In this document: in pieces, positions 1-6,309 of the stretch
Position numbering within the stretch: position 1 is the stretch's first letter
Layout of the letters: the number at the start of each line of letters is the position of its first letter
Origin: Verrucomicrobiales bacterium
Lineage (GTDB): Bacteria > Verrucomicrobiota > Verrucomicrobiia > Limisphaerales > SXQI01
Direction: 5' to 3'
Length of the DNA stretch: 7,325 nucleotides
NCBI GenBank assembly: GCA_028293365.1
Contig: JAQGOX010000642.1
Span: 1 to 7,325, forward strand
The notes under the pieces: generated by a model
What the model saw: only the letters and a program-made list of their open reading frames with translations
Database searches by the model: none
What the model was told of the DNA's origin: nothing
Made by a program: the position numbers and the translations under genes

Positions 1-159
1 AATGCAGAGCGTGACTACATCGAAACTCTTCGCGATTATTGGATCGCGCGAGCCGATCTGCAAAAGGCAATTGGCGGGAAAATAGCCGGTAAAGAAACCG
101 GAGCGGCCGCACCCATCTCCACAGCGATTCCAACGACCTCTCAGCCTCATCAGCACTAA
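1..159 (+). CDS. Outer-membrane efflux channel, TolC/CusC family (C-terminal fragment)
   Basis: The reading frame is open from the left window edge and ends at TAA 157-159, giving the last 52 residues of a protein that begins outside the window. The segment ERDYIETLRDYWIARADL followed by QKAIGG is typical of the last periplasmic helix of TolC-like outer-membrane factors, where an Asp-Tyr-Trp/Ala-Arg-x-x-Leu pattern recurs. These trimeric channels pair with a periplasmic adaptor and an RND or ABC pump to expel metals or drugs. After the helix comes a 25-residue low-complexity tail rich in Ala, Thr, Pro and Ser that ends QPHQH; the terminal histidines could bind metal, but this is a guess. The multicopper oxidase gene begins three bases after the stop, so copper efflux (CusC-like) is the likeliest role. 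The family call is fairly safe; the substrate is inferred from the neighbour. Confidence 0.75.
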   Translation, partial: NAERDYIETLRDYWIARADLQKAIGGKIAGKETGAAAPISTAIPTTSQPHQH

Positions 160-162
160 CCT

Positions 163-1566
163 ATGATTAATCGAAGACAATTCGTCGGCGGGGCCGCCGC
201 AGTGGCCGCGGGTTCCAGCATCTTAAAAAAACTGGAGGCAGCGGATAAGCCGGTGGATCGCCGCACTGACCCGGTAATTTCGCCGGATGGCTCCAATGCG
301 AAGACTGGCAATCCAGAACTGTTTGCTCCCGGTGAACCGGGAAAGGACTACAACCCGGTCATTACTCCGAACAACATTAGTTTGCCGTGGAACATAAAAA
401 ACGGGGTTAAAGTCTATCATTTGATCGCGGAGCCAGTTCGGCATGAATTCGCACCGGGCCTGGTTGCAGAATGTTGGGGCTATAACGGGCATGTGCACGG
501 ACCGACCATCGAAGCCCTGGATGGAGATCGCATTCGCATCTACGTCACGAACCGTTTGCCGGCGGCTACTTCGGTGCATTGGCATGGAATTCTGTTGCCG
601 AATGGCATGGATGGGGTCGCGGGACTAAATCAAAAAGCGATTCAACCGGGAGAAACGTTCAAATATGAATTCACTCTGCGGCAGCACGGTACCTTCATGT
701 ACCATTCGCACCACGATGAGATGACGCAGATGGCGCTCGGGTTGATGGGGATGTTCATCATCCATCCGCGCAATCCAAAATCCCGGCCGGACCGCGATTT
801 CGCGCTTATGACGAGTGAGTGGAAAATCCCAGTGGGAACGAGCCGTCCGGATCCGAACGAGATGACGGATTTTAATATCTTCACATTCAACGCGAAGGCA
901 TTCCCCGGTACGGAACCGCTGGTGGTCAAGCTCGGAGAAAAGGTGAGGATTCGCTTCGGAAACTTAAGCGCGATGAGTCATCACCCCATCCACCTGCACG
1001 GATATCAGTTCAAGATCACAGAAACCGGCGGCGGCGAAATCGCAGAATCAGCACAGTTGCCCGAGGTTACAGCTTTGACGGCGGCAGGGACGACCCGCAC
1101 CATTGAGTTTGTGGCGGACGCTCCCGGCGATTGGCCGATGCATTGCCACATGACTCATCATGTGATGAACCAGATGGGTCATCAGTTTGGCAATATGATT
1201 GGAGTGAACACTGAAGGACTGACCAAGAATATTCGGCGGTTCGTGCCCGGGTATATGACTATGGGGCAGGAAGGGATGGGAGATATGGGCGACATGGGGA
1301 TGAAGAATCCGAAGAACAGCATCCCAATGGTGGGCGCACCGGGGCCATTCGATTACATCACGATGGGCGGAATGTTCACGATTCTGAAGGTGCGCGCTGG
1401 GATCAATAGTTACGCGGACCCGGGCTGGTATGAAAATCCGCCTGGAACCACGGCTGAGGCCGCATCCGAAGAGGATTTAAAACGGGATGAGATCAAGGTC
1501 GATGCGGTGAAACGAACCGCGGTCGGGCTCAATCGGAAGGATGAATGGTGCGGGCCGCGCGCTTAA
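163..1566 (+). CDS. Two-domain multicopper oxidase (copper resistance, Tat-exported)
   Basis: A 467-residue oxidase predicted to act in the periplasm, probably oxidising Cu(I) or phenolic substrates with reduction of O2 to water. The N-terminus NRRQFVGG followed by an Ala-rich stretch (residues 3-20) resembles a twin-arginine leader. Domain 1 (about 80-205) carries HWHG (H139, H141) and YHSHH (H181, H183). Domain 2 (about 210-350) carries HPIHLHG (H274, H277, H279) and HCH-x3-H-x4-M (H327, C328, H329, H333, M338). All type 1, 2 and 3 copper ligands are therefore present. Only about 90 residues separate the two ligand pairs, against about 300 in three-domain enzymes such as CueO, so this is a two-domain type that would have to work as a trimer. 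A Met-rich segment (365-404, including MGDMGDMGM) follows the last domain, then a GWYENPPG tail. The ATG at 163 lies three bases after the upstream stop, which implies co-transcription; no clear Shine-Dalgarno is visible. Confidence 0.93.
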   Translation: MINRRQFVGGAAAVAAGSSILKKLEAADKPVDRRTDPVISPDGSNAKTGNPELFAPGEPGKDYNPVITPNNISLPWNIKNGVKVYHLIAEPVRHEFAPGLVAECWGYNGHVHGPTIEALDGDRIRIYVTNRLPAATSVHWHGILLPNGMDGVAGLNQKAIQPGETFKYEFTLRQHGTFMYHSHHDEMTQMALGLMGMFIIHPRNPKSRPDRDFALMTSEWKIPVGTSRPDPNEMTDFNIFTFNAKAFPGTEPLVVKLGEKVRIRFGNLSAMSHHPIHLHGYQFKITETGGGEIAESAQLPEVTALTAAGTTRTIEFVADAPGDWPMHCHMTHHVMNQMGHQFGNMIGVNTEGLTKNIRRFVPGYMTMGQEGMGDMGDMGMKNPKNSIPMVGAPGPFDYITMGGMFTILKVRAGINSYADPGWYENPPGTTAEAASEEDLKRDEIKVDAVKRTAVGLNRKDEWCGPRA

Positions 1567-1584
1567 TCTAAATTTCAAGGAAAA

Positions 1585-1613
1585 TTGCACTACGCAATAT
1601 TGCAGAATGTAAT
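1585..1613 (+). promoter_or_regulatory. Candidate sigma-70-type promoter of the STAS-Mla operon
   Basis: In the 81-base gap before the STAS gene, TTGCAC (1585-1590) and TGTAAT (1608-1613) are separated by 17 bases. The -10 box matches the consensus at five of six positions but misses the well-conserved second A; the -35 box matches only at TTG. A transcript would begin near 1620 and leave a leader of about 28 bases before ATG 1648. The position is sensible because the functional theme changes here from copper to lipid transport, but short matches like this arise often by chance. Confidence 0.3.
1594..1603. promoter_or_regulatory. 10-bp perfect palindrome, possible operator
   Basis: GCAATATTGC is its own reverse complement and lies inside the spacer of the candidate promoter, a classic repressor or activator position. 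It also overlaps a small hairpin: ATTGC at 1584-1588 pairs with GCAAT at 1594-1598. An 8-bp direct repeat, AATTTCAA, flanks it at 1571-1578 and 1611-1618, exactly 40 bases apart. No regulator can be named from the sequence. Confidence 0.25.
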
Positions 1614-1647
1614 TTCAAACTGGCCGCAAGAATGATTACCATCGATC

Positions 1648-1992
1648 ATGAATTGGACCGAACAGGCCGCGGGCCGAGTGCTGATCATTAAACTCGGAGG
1701 CGACATCGATCTTCAGTATTCCCCGAAATTGCGGCAGCTTCTGCAGTCGAAGATTTCAACGAAGGTGCCGCTGCTACTCCTCGATTTTGCGGACGTCAGA
1801 TATATCGACTCCTCAGGCCTGGCGACATTAGTGGAGTACTACAAGAATTCGCGTGCTTTTTCAGGGCGCCTCGCCGTTGCGGCCCTCAGCGAACGTGTTC
1901 ATAGCATCTTTGATCTGGTGCGCCTGAGCGAGATCTTTGGAGTTTACGCAACCGTGCCGGAAGCGGAGGCGGCTCTCCTCGCAAAACCCTAA
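1648..1992 (+). CDS. STAS-domain protein, MlaB-like / anti-anti-sigma-like
   Basis: A 114-residue single STAS domain. The core FADVRYIDSSGLATLVEYY (residues 47-65) is the signature loop and helix of SpoIIAA/RsbV-type proteins. D54-S55-S56-G57 aligns with the SpoIIAA site, so S55 corresponds to the serine phosphorylated there and to the functionally important Thr of the D-T-A-G loop in E. coli MlaB. In Mla systems the STAS subunit sits on the MlaF ATPase in the cytoplasm and supports complex assembly and activity. Here the permease gene starts 14 bases downstream, so the MlaB role is most likely. A phosphatase/kinase gene at the end of the same operon suggests that S55 could also be phospho-regulated (inference). 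ATG 1648 is chosen because the frame is closed by TGA at 1633-1635; the Shine-Dalgarno is weak. An anti-anti-sigma role for a distant sigma factor is the main alternative. Confidence 0.88.
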   Translation: MNWTEQAAGRVLIIKLGGDIDLQYSPKLRQLLQSKISTKVPLLLLDFADVRYIDSSGLATLVEYYKNSRAFSGRLAVAALSERVHSIFDLVRLSEIFGVYATVPEAEAALLAKP

Positions 1993-2006
1993 ATGGGGAT
2001 TCTCGC

Positions 2007-2744
2007 TTGAGCAGCTACCTCGAACTTAATTTTCGAATTCTTTATTGGCTGCTCGTGGGGCCGTTCCGGAAACAGCCGCTCAGGCTCAATCACATTTTTC
2101 AGCAGATCATCCGGATCGGAGTCGAGGCTCTGCCCATGTCCTGCCTCACCGCGTTCAGCATTGGCCTGACTCTGGCGATGCAGGCCTCGCATGAATTGGG
2201 AAAACTTGGCGCGAATATGTATGTGCCGAACCTCGTTGCCGTCAGCCTGCTTCGTGAACTCGGCCCTCTCTTGATTGGAGTCATTGTTATCGGACGAAGC
2301 GGCTCGGCGGTGACTGCGGAGCTTGGTACTATGAGGGTATCCGAGGAAATCGAAGCGCTGGGGGTCATGGCGATTAATCCGGTCCGGTTTCTGGTAGTTC
2401 CGCGGTTCATAGCGATGCTCATTATGCTCCCGGTCCTGACGATTTTCGGCAATTACCTCGGGATGGTAGGCGGTTGGTCGATCTGCCACTTTGCCCTGGA
2501 TATGAATACGGCCGGCTACATTATGCGGTCGGTCGAGGCAACCCGTCTCTCCGATCTTTATTCCGGTCTTTGCAAAAGTTTTGTTTTCGCATGGCTTATC
2601 ATCACGATCGCCTGCCATGCAGGCCTTCGGGTGGAGGGGGGCGCAGAAGGAGTGGGCATTGCGACCACGCAGTCTGTAGTTCATTCTCTGGTGGCCATTT
2701 TGATGGCCAACGCTGTGCTAACCGGGCTGTTTTTCTTTTTCTAA
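2007..2744 (+). CDS. mlaE: MlaE-family ABC lipid-transport permease
   Basis: A 245-residue inner-membrane permease. The family hallmark is unmistakable: RELGPLLIGVIVIGRSGSA (residues 83-101), then a conserved EIEALGV and INPVRFLVVPR (114-133), the cytoplasmic coupling region that contacts the ATPase. Hydrophobic segments lie near 43-60, 86-103, 134-157, 190-206 and 224-245, and GLRVEGGAEGVG (206-217) is the conserved loop before the last helix. MlaE dimers hold lipid in a central pocket beneath the MCE ring and move phospholipid between the inner membrane and the periplasm. The start is TTG at 2007, 14 bases after the STAS stop, with a G-run (1995-1998) as a poor ribosome site; the ATG at 1993 is out of frame and stops at once. 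The length is close to the family norm of about 260. Whether transport is retrograde or anterograde cannot be read from the sequence. Confidence 0.93.
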   Translation: MSSYLELNFRILYWLLVGPFRKQPLRLNHIFQQIIRIGVEALPMSCLTAFSIGLTLAMQASHELGKLGANMYVPNLVAVSLLRELGPLLIGVIVIGRSGSAVTAELGTMRVSEEIEALGVMAINPVRFLVVPRFIAMLIMLPVLTIFGNYLGMVGGWSICHFALDMNTAGYIMRSVEATRLSDLYSGLCKSFVFAWLIITIACHAGLRVEGGAEGVGIATTQSVVHSLVAILMANAVLTGLFFFF

Positions 2745-2773
2745 AAGTGACCACGCAGGAAAGAATCACGACG

Positions 2774-3604
2774 GTGGAAAATCCGGGAGCGGAAGGGGAA
2801 CCCGTTATCGAAGTTCAGAATTTATTCAAGAAGCTCGGGGGCCGGATGGTCACAAATGGTGTCAGCTTTAAAGTGTACCGCGGTGACACCATGATCATCA
2901 TGGGAGGAAGCGGTTGCGGAAAGAGCACGCTGCTCCGTCAAATTATCGGATCAATCAAGCCCACATCCGGATCAATCAAGATTTTCGGCGAGGAAATTAC
3001 CGATATGAACGAAGCAGAGATGGGAAGGATCAGCAAGCGCTTCGGGATGTTGTTTCAATCGGGGGCGTTGCTGCAGTCGATGACCGTTGGAGAAAATGTC
3101 GCGTTGCCGCTGCTGGAACATAGCGATGTCGATGAGGAAATCGCGGAACTAGTGGTGAAAATGAAGCTTGAACTGGTCGGGTTGACCGGCTTCGAGGACC
3201 TCAAGCCGTCCGAGATCAGCGGTGGCATGAAAAAGCGCGTGGCTCTGGCGCGCGCTCTCGCGCTTGACCCGGAATTGCTTTTCAGCGATGAGCCGACATC
3301 CGGGCTCGATCCCGTGATGACCGCAGTAGTGGATCAGCTCACGCAGGATCTGACGCGCAAGCTTGGGATGACGGCAGTCGTGGTCACGCATGATATGACC
3401 AGCGCTTTTCGCATCGGCACGAAAATGATTATGCTGGGGACTGGACAAATGCAGGGCAAAATCATTGCGGAAGGAACCCCGCAGGAGATTTTGAAAAACC
3501 CCGATCCCATGCTCCAGCAATTTATCAAAGGGGAGGCCGACGGACCAATTCCGCTCCGACTTTCCAAGGGGGACTACTTGAAACGACTGCTGGGAACAAA
3601 CTAA
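2774..3604 (+). CDS. mlaF: MlaF-family ABC transporter ATPase
   Basis: The cytoplasmic ATPase subunit, 276 residues from GTG 2774. Motifs in order: Walker A GGSGCGKST (44-52), Q-loop LFQSGALLQS (93-102), signature EISGGMKKR (147-155), Walker B LLFSDEP (168-174) with catalytic E173, D-loop SGLDP (176-180) and switch His in VVVTHD (202-207). The ISGGM signature and the C-terminal FIKGEADGPIPLRL with a following GDY are characteristic of the Mkl/MlaF branch; in E. coli MlaF the C-terminal tail takes part in dimer and MlaB contacts. GTG 2774 is preferred because AGGAAAG at 2757-2763 lies about 10 bases upstream. GTG 2747, two bases after the mlaE stop, is in frame and could be used by translational coupling, adding nine residues. 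The frame stays open far upstream inside mlaE, but that part encodes nothing ABC-like. Confidence 0.92.
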   Translation: MENPGAEGEPVIEVQNLFKKLGGRMVTNGVSFKVYRGDTMIIMGGSGCGKSTLLRQIIGSIKPTSGSIKIFGEEITDMNEAEMGRISKRFGMLFQSGALLQSMTVGENVALPLLEHSDVDEEIAELVVKMKLELVGLTGFEDLKPSEISGGMKKRVALARALALDPELLFSDEPTSGLDPVMTAVVDQLTQDLTRKLGMTAVVVTHDMTSAFRIGTKMIMLGTGQMQGKIIAEGTPQEILKNPDPMLQQFIKGEADGPIPLRLSKGDYLKRLLGTN

Positions 3605-3607
3605 CAA

Positions 3608-4594
3608 ATGAAAACCAAAAACGGATCACAGTATCTCATAGGTATCACCGTGATCATTTGCAGTTTGGTGCTGCTCGGTGCGATGACCTTCGCGCTCACC
3701 GGCTACTCCCTCCGCAGGGCGGGTCGAAAACTTGATGTGGAATTTCGCGATGCCACCGGCATTAAACTGCATTCCGCAGTCAAATATGCCGGAAAGACCG
3801 CCGGATCGGTCGCGGCCATCCGCTTTCTGACATCCGAGGAACGAATCAAAGCCAGAAATCCGGAGAACGCGGTTCGAGTCACGCTCCAGTTCGACGACGA
3901 AGTTCCTCCATTGATGGTCGATCTGACGGCGCGGTTGGACGCAGAATCGCTACTCGGTGAGAAATTTATCGCGCTCAGTCCTGGGAAACCGAACGCCGCG
4001 CCTTTGCCGGATGGCACGGTGATACAGGGGGGTGAAGCAGGAAGTATCGATGCAGTAACTCGTTCTGCGGCCGCGGCAATTGATAATGTCAACGAACTGC
4101 TGAGGAAGTTGAAATCGGATTATCCCTCGTTAATCCCCCGTCTGGCCGACATTCTAAATCAGGGAAGTTCAATTCTGGTTCAAAGCAGCAATCTGGTGAA
4201 CAATGCCGATAGCACGATCCTCAACGCCAATGGAGCTGTCACAAAACTTAAGGCCGACTATAACGACCTGATACCTAAATTGAGCTCCCTCTTCAAACAG
4301 GCCCAGAGCATCGCCACCAATGCAGATATCGCAGTGCAAAAAGTCTCGGCACTGGTCGATCGCGCCGATGGCGTCGTCAAAACGAATGAAGTTGACCTGG
4401 CAAAGATCGTGGCAGAATTGCGCGTCGTTTCCCAAAACCTGAAAATAGTCAGCACCTACGCTAAGGGTTTGACAGCAACGCTCGCTGAGAAACCATCGCG
4501 CCTTATCTGGAGCGGTCCCAAAAACGAAGTCCCGAGCGAAAAACAAATTCTCGATAGCGCGGACCCGGTTTCGATGGAAAAGTCCCGGAGGTAG
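3608..4594 (+). CDS. mlaD: MCE-domain periplasmic lipid-binding protein (MlaD family)
   Basis: A 328-residue protein anchored in the inner membrane by one N-terminal helix (about 9-31), with the rest in the periplasm. The MCE domain spans about 40-141: FRDATGIKLHSAVKYAGKTA (46-65) then GSVAAI is the family's F-x-D-x-x-G-x-x-x-x-x-x-V-x-x-x-G start, and LGEKFIALSPG (116-126) closes the barrel. MCE subunits form hexameric rings over the MlaE dimer and pass lipid through a hydrophobic pore. The region after the MCE domain (150-290) is helical and unusually long compared with the 183-residue E. coli MlaD. It contains a duplicated 23-residue block (167-189 and 213-235) and ends with EKPSRLIW (294-301), a tail common in longer single-MCE proteins. 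ATG 3608 lies three bases after the mlaF stop. No MlaC-like carrier gene follows, so the long helical part may itself bridge the periplasm (inference). Confidence 0.9.
   Translation: MKTKNGSQYLIGITVIICSLVLLGAMTFALTGYSLRRAGRKLDVEFRDATGIKLHSAVKYAGKTAGSVAAIRFLTSEERIKARNPENAVRVTLQFDDEVPPLMVDLTARLDAESLLGEKFIALSPGKPNAAPLPDGTVIQGGEAGSIDAVTRSAAAAIDNVNELLRKLKSDYPSLIPRLADILNQGSSILVQSSNLVNNADSTILNANGAVTKLKADYNDLIPKLSSLFKQAQSIATNADIAVQKVSALVDRADGVVKTNEVDLAKIVAELRVVSQNLKIVSTYAKGLTATLAEKPSRLIWSGPKNEVPSEKQILDSADPVSMEKSRR
4106..4312 (+). repeat. Internal protein-level duplication in the MCE protein
   Basis: Residues 167-189 (beginning KLKSDYPSLIPRL, bases 4106-4174) and 213-235 (beginning KLKADYNDLIPKL, bases 4244-4312) share 12 of 23 residues by eye at a 46-residue offset. 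The underlying bases differ at many synonymous positions, so the duplication is old and kept at the protein level rather than a recent DNA repeat. It probably defines repeating helical segments behind the MCE ring. Confidence 0.6.
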
Positions 4595-4609
4595 TTAAAC
4601 TGCATTGCC

Positions 4610-6265
4610 ATGTCCTGCGAAAATCAGCTCGGGCGGTATAAGGTGCTCGTCGATACGGCTCGATGCTTCAGCCGGGTGATGGACCTCCAGACGTTGATTG
4701 ACGAGATATTAAATCGTTCACAGGAAGTAATGCGGGCTGAAGCCTGCACGCTTTTTCTTCCGGATCCAGACACAAATGAATTGATCCTGCACTCGACGGA
4801 TCCCAAACTGGCAGCCTTGCCGGAGCCATTGCGGATTCCACCAGGCAAAGGAATCGCTGGCGCGGTTTATCAGTCCCGACAAAAACTGGCCATCAGGGAT
4901 GTTCAAAAGGACCCGAGGCATTATCAACCGATTGGACGCCAGGTTGGTTTCATTGCGCACGCGATGTTAACCATTCCATTGCTTGATGGCGCCGAATGCC
5001 TTGGAGTCATGCAGGCATTGAACCCGCGCGATCGGGATGAGTTCGATCAGCAGGATGAAGAGATTTTCGAAGGGTTCGGCGGCCTGATCGCGAACGCGCT
5101 GCTGCGCCTTGAAGCGGAACAACAGGAACGTGAACTTGTCCGCTCGAAACAGGAATTGCAGGTCGCCCGCGAGATACAGGAATCGTTCCTGCCGCCTAGT
5201 GTGCAGAATTTTGCATTCTGCCAGGTGCGGATGAATTATTTTCCGGCTTCGGCCGTTGGTGGAGATTTTTGCTCGGTGCATCCAATTGGGGAACACCGGC
5301 TCTTGCTCGGATTGGGAGATGTCACCGGAAAGGGCATTCCAGCGGCCCTCACCATGGCGCGCGCTACTGCCATGATTAAGGCGACGGTTGGCCAGATCGG
5401 GAACGATCTCGGCGAATGGGTTACGGCGCTAAACGAGCAATTTGTTCAGGACCTCCAGGGAGGACGGTTTATTGGTCTCACATTTTTACTCGCGGACGCA
5501 GAGACCTCGTCGTTGCAGGTCTGCGCGGCGGGCCAGTTTCCACCTTTATATTTCAACGGAAAAATCTGGGAGAGCTTCTCGTTACAGAATCATCTCCCCA
5601 TGGGGATCGTGCCTTCGATCCGTTATCGAGCCGTAACGGCAGCCCTCAGACCCGGAGACACCTGGCTGCTTTTTTCCGATGGAATATCAGAGGCGCGCAA
5701 CTGTTCCGGAGAGGATTTTGGTTTACAGAGATTCTTGGAAAGCCTGCCCCAAAGAGAGACGAGCGCCAAAACATTGGACGCAGCCGTTTCGGCGTGGCAT
5801 CAATTCGTGAACGCAGCACCGCAACACGACGACGCCTCACTTCTGCTGCTTAAGTGGTCGGGAAAATCCCCGCCTTCCACCCTCCAAACTCTCTGTAGTC
5901 TTGAAACACTGGCTGCAGGACGCAAGTTCATCGAACAATGGGCGACGTTCGCCGGATATGATGATGTGACGATTGGGCAAATCGTTCTCGCTTGTGATGA
6001 AGCAACGACGAACGTATTCCGCCATGCTTATGGTGGAACCCCCGGGCCGCTGCGCTATCATGCGGCAGTCGATGGCGGCCACTTGGCCATTCGAATCGAA
6101 GACAGCGCCAAGCCAATCGATCCCAGTAAAGTAAAAGGCCGCGAACTCTCCGACCTCCGGCCCGGTGGATTAGGTACATTCATAATGAACCAGGTCTTTG
6201 AAGAAGTGAAATACGAGCCTATGCCCACCGGCACATCGTTACTCCTTCGGAAAGCGCTTCCGTAA
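4610..6265 (+). CDS. GAF - SpoIIE/PP2C phosphatase - RsbW-like ATPase fusion protein
   Basis: A 551-residue cytoplasmic switch protein with no membrane segment. An N-terminal GAF sensor (about 20-165) is followed by a charged helical linker (166-195, ending REIQESFLPPS, typical before SpoIIE domains). The PP2C-type phosphatase (about 200-415) has all metal-binding positions: GGDF (D219), GDVTGKG (D237), FSDG (D357) and HDDA (D407, D408). The C-terminal HATPase (about 425-550) has the N-box DEATTN (E464, N468) and G2 box GGLG (519-522). In the G1 box the usual D-x-G reads D498-S-A500, so nucleotide binding may be altered. SpoIIE domains dephosphorylate STAS proteins and RsbW-like ATPases phosphorylate them. 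The STAS protein encoded at the head of this operon is the obvious candidate partner (inference). Proteins combining both activities are known, for example HsbR and SypE. ATG 4610 is 15 bases after the mlaD stop; GGAGGT at 4587-4592 is present but 17 bases away. Confidence 0.9.
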   Translation: MSCENQLGRYKVLVDTARCFSRVMDLQTLIDEILNRSQEVMRAEACTLFLPDPDTNELILHSTDPKLAALPEPLRIPPGKGIAGAVYQSRQKLAIRDVQKDPRHYQPIGRQVGFIAHAMLTIPLLDGAECLGVMQALNPRDRDEFDQQDEEIFEGFGGLIANALLRLEAEQQERELVRSKQELQVAREIQESFLPPSVQNFAFCQVRMNYFPASAVGGDFCSVHPIGEHRLLLGLGDVTGKGIPAALTMARATAMIKATVGQIGNDLGEWVTALNEQFVQDLQGGRFIGLTFLLADAETSSLQVCAAGQFPPLYFNGKIWESFSLQNHLPMGIVPSIRYRAVTAALRPGDTWLLFSDGISEARNCSGEDFGLQRFLESLPQRETSAKTLDAAVSAWHQFVNAAPQHDDASLLLLKWSGKSPPSTLQTLCSLETLAAGRKFIEQWATFAGYDDVTIGQIVLACDEATTNVFRHAYGGTPGPLRYHAAVDGGHLAIRIEDSAKPIDPSKVKGRELSDLRPGGLGTFIMNQVFEEVKYEPMPTGTSLLLRKALP

Positions 6266-6309
6266 CGACTCAGAAAGCCCGCCGATCGCCAGTCTCAAGC
6301 GCACTGCCG

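Noticed and set aside
1989..2684. A 231-residue open frame on the minus strand opposite mlaE.
   Set aside because: Its composition is rich in His, Arg and Asn with no recognisable motif, and it lies wholly opposite a clear permease gene, so it is a shadow of mlaE codon bias.
2474..2773. A 5' extension of the MlaF frame reaching far into mlaE.
   Set aside because: The extra ~100 residues are Cys-, Arg- and Gly-rich with no ABC similarity and are the shifted reading of mlaE. Proper start candidates exist at 2747 and 2774.
2947..2980. A 13-bp direct repeat, CGGATCAATCAAG, at 2947-2959 and 2968-2980 (21-base period).
   Set aside because: It encodes GSIK twice in the normal stretch after Walker A, where ABC proteins usually have a G-x-I-x-x-x-x-G-x-I pattern. 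It keeps frame and shows no sign of mobility.
5416..5853. A 145-residue open frame overlapping the phosphatase gene on the same strand.
   Set aside because: It is Arg-rich and motif-free, and it overlaps catalytic parts of the SpoIIE domain that are clearly coding in the other frame.
4610..6265. Reading the fusion protein as a sensor histidine kinase because of its GAF and HATPase domains.
   Set aside because: There is no HisKA/DHp phospho-acceptor helix. A PP2C/SpoIIE domain lies between the two, and the ATPase resembles RsbW.
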